NCBI GenBank assembly: GCA_958453935.1
Contig: CAUDZT010000036.1
Span: forward strand, 1-23,509
Length of the DNA: 23,509 bases
DNA from: an uncultured Collinsella sp.
GTDB lineage: Bacteria > Actinomycetota > Coriobacteriia > Coriobacteriales > Coriobacteriaceae
Direction: 5' to 3'
The first letter of the stretch is position 1. Every line of letters starts with the position of its first letter. A program made the position numbers and the translations under genes. Positions 23,332 through 23,509 of the stretch are shown here, piece after piece. Below the pieces are notes generated by a model that worked only from the letters and a program-made list of their open reading frames with translations, was not told the DNA's origin and did no database searches.

Positions 23332-23509
23332 TTAGCGCTTCTCGGGGATGCGAGCAGCCTTGCCCACCTTGTCGCGGAGGTAGTACAGCTTGGCGCGACG
23401 GACGCGACCATGACGAACGACCTCGAGCTTGGCGATCTTGGGGCTGTGAAGCGGGAAGGTACGCTCAACACCGACACCGAAGGACATCTTGCGGACGGTG
23501 AAGGTCTCG
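23332..23509 (-). CDS. rplS: 50S ribosomal protein L19, C-terminal part (5' end outside window)
   Basis: Large-subunit protein L19 at the 30S-50S interface. The visible 58 codons read ETFTVRKMSFGVGVERTFP, then LHSPKIAKLEVVRHGRVRRA and KLYYLRDKVGKAARIPEKR, followed by TAA. The GVGVER(T/V)F and RAKLYYLR blocks are characteristic of L19. The N-terminal half lies outside the window. The gene stands before rnhB as in B. subtilis. Confidence 0.96.
   Translation of the reverse strand, partial: ETFTVRKMSFGVGVERTFPLHSPKIAKLEVVRHGRVRRAKLYYLRDKVGKAARIPEKR

Noticed and set aside
1..23509. CRISPR arrays, insertion sequences, tRNA or rRNA genes
   Set aside because: No regularly spaced repeats, transposase motifs, terminal repeats or tRNA-like cloverleaf sequences were seen; the tyrosine recombinase is of the housekeeping Xer type.

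Overview
The window looks like part of a chromosome from a gut Coriobacteriia member, most likely Collinsella or a close relative. This rests on the moderately high-GC core genes, the fermentative bifunctional AdhE, and a Firmicutes/Actinobacteria-like order of housekeeping genes. The genus is inferred from gene content, not from a search.

Layout. (1) 1-2596, minus strand: an AT-richer gene for a very large secreted repeat protein that runs off the left edge. Its signal-peptide exon-like N-terminus and its ~800-codon body are in different frames, and the frames meet at a run of seven G (plus-strand C, 2418-2424). Losing one G would join them, so this is a strong candidate for an ON/OFF phase-variable surface protein caught in the OFF state, unless it is a base-calling error or a decayed gene. 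(2) 2597-3040: a divergent intergenic region with a promoter, an RBS-masking hairpin, a tandem repeat and a perfect inverted repeat. (3) 3041-6542, plus strand: adhE, then a GC-rich hairpin, then a small APH-type kinase-fold gene, ending in a bidirectional terminator. (4) 6719-15070, minus strand: a tightly packed operon pyrH-frr-uppS-cdsA-dxr-rseP-ispG-proS, with stop/start codons touching or overlapping at most joints. (5) 15188-16831, minus: rpsB-tsf with its own promoter, a ~135-nt leader and a terminator. (6) 17051-22260, minus: yraN-comM-dprA-trmFO-xerC. (7) 22450-23509, minus: rplS (5' end outside the window) and rnhB, each followed by a terminator.

How the genes work together. The pyrH-proS operon joins pyrimidine nucleotide supply, ribosome recycling and tRNA charging to the envelope: dxr and ispG are MEP-pathway steps that lead to isoprenoid precursors, uppS builds the undecaprenyl carrier, cdsA makes CDP-diacylglycerol, and rseP is a site-2 intramembrane protease. 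The yraN-xerC block handles DNA uptake or recombination (comM, dprA), chromosome dimer resolution (xerC) and tRNA methylation (trmFO). The order rplS-rnhB-...-dprA-trmFO-xerC-rpsB-tsf-pyrH-frr-uppS-cdsA-dxr-rseP-proS closely follows the Bacillus subtilis arrangement, with topA, hslVU and codY absent at their usual places.

The most notable points are the poly-G frameshift in the surface protein, a helix-turn-helix-like insertion in the site-2 protease, a XerC reading frame with no canonical start at its homologous N-terminus, a DprA without its usual N-terminal domain and with altered signature residues, and a TGnTATCAT extended -10 element shared by three promoters.
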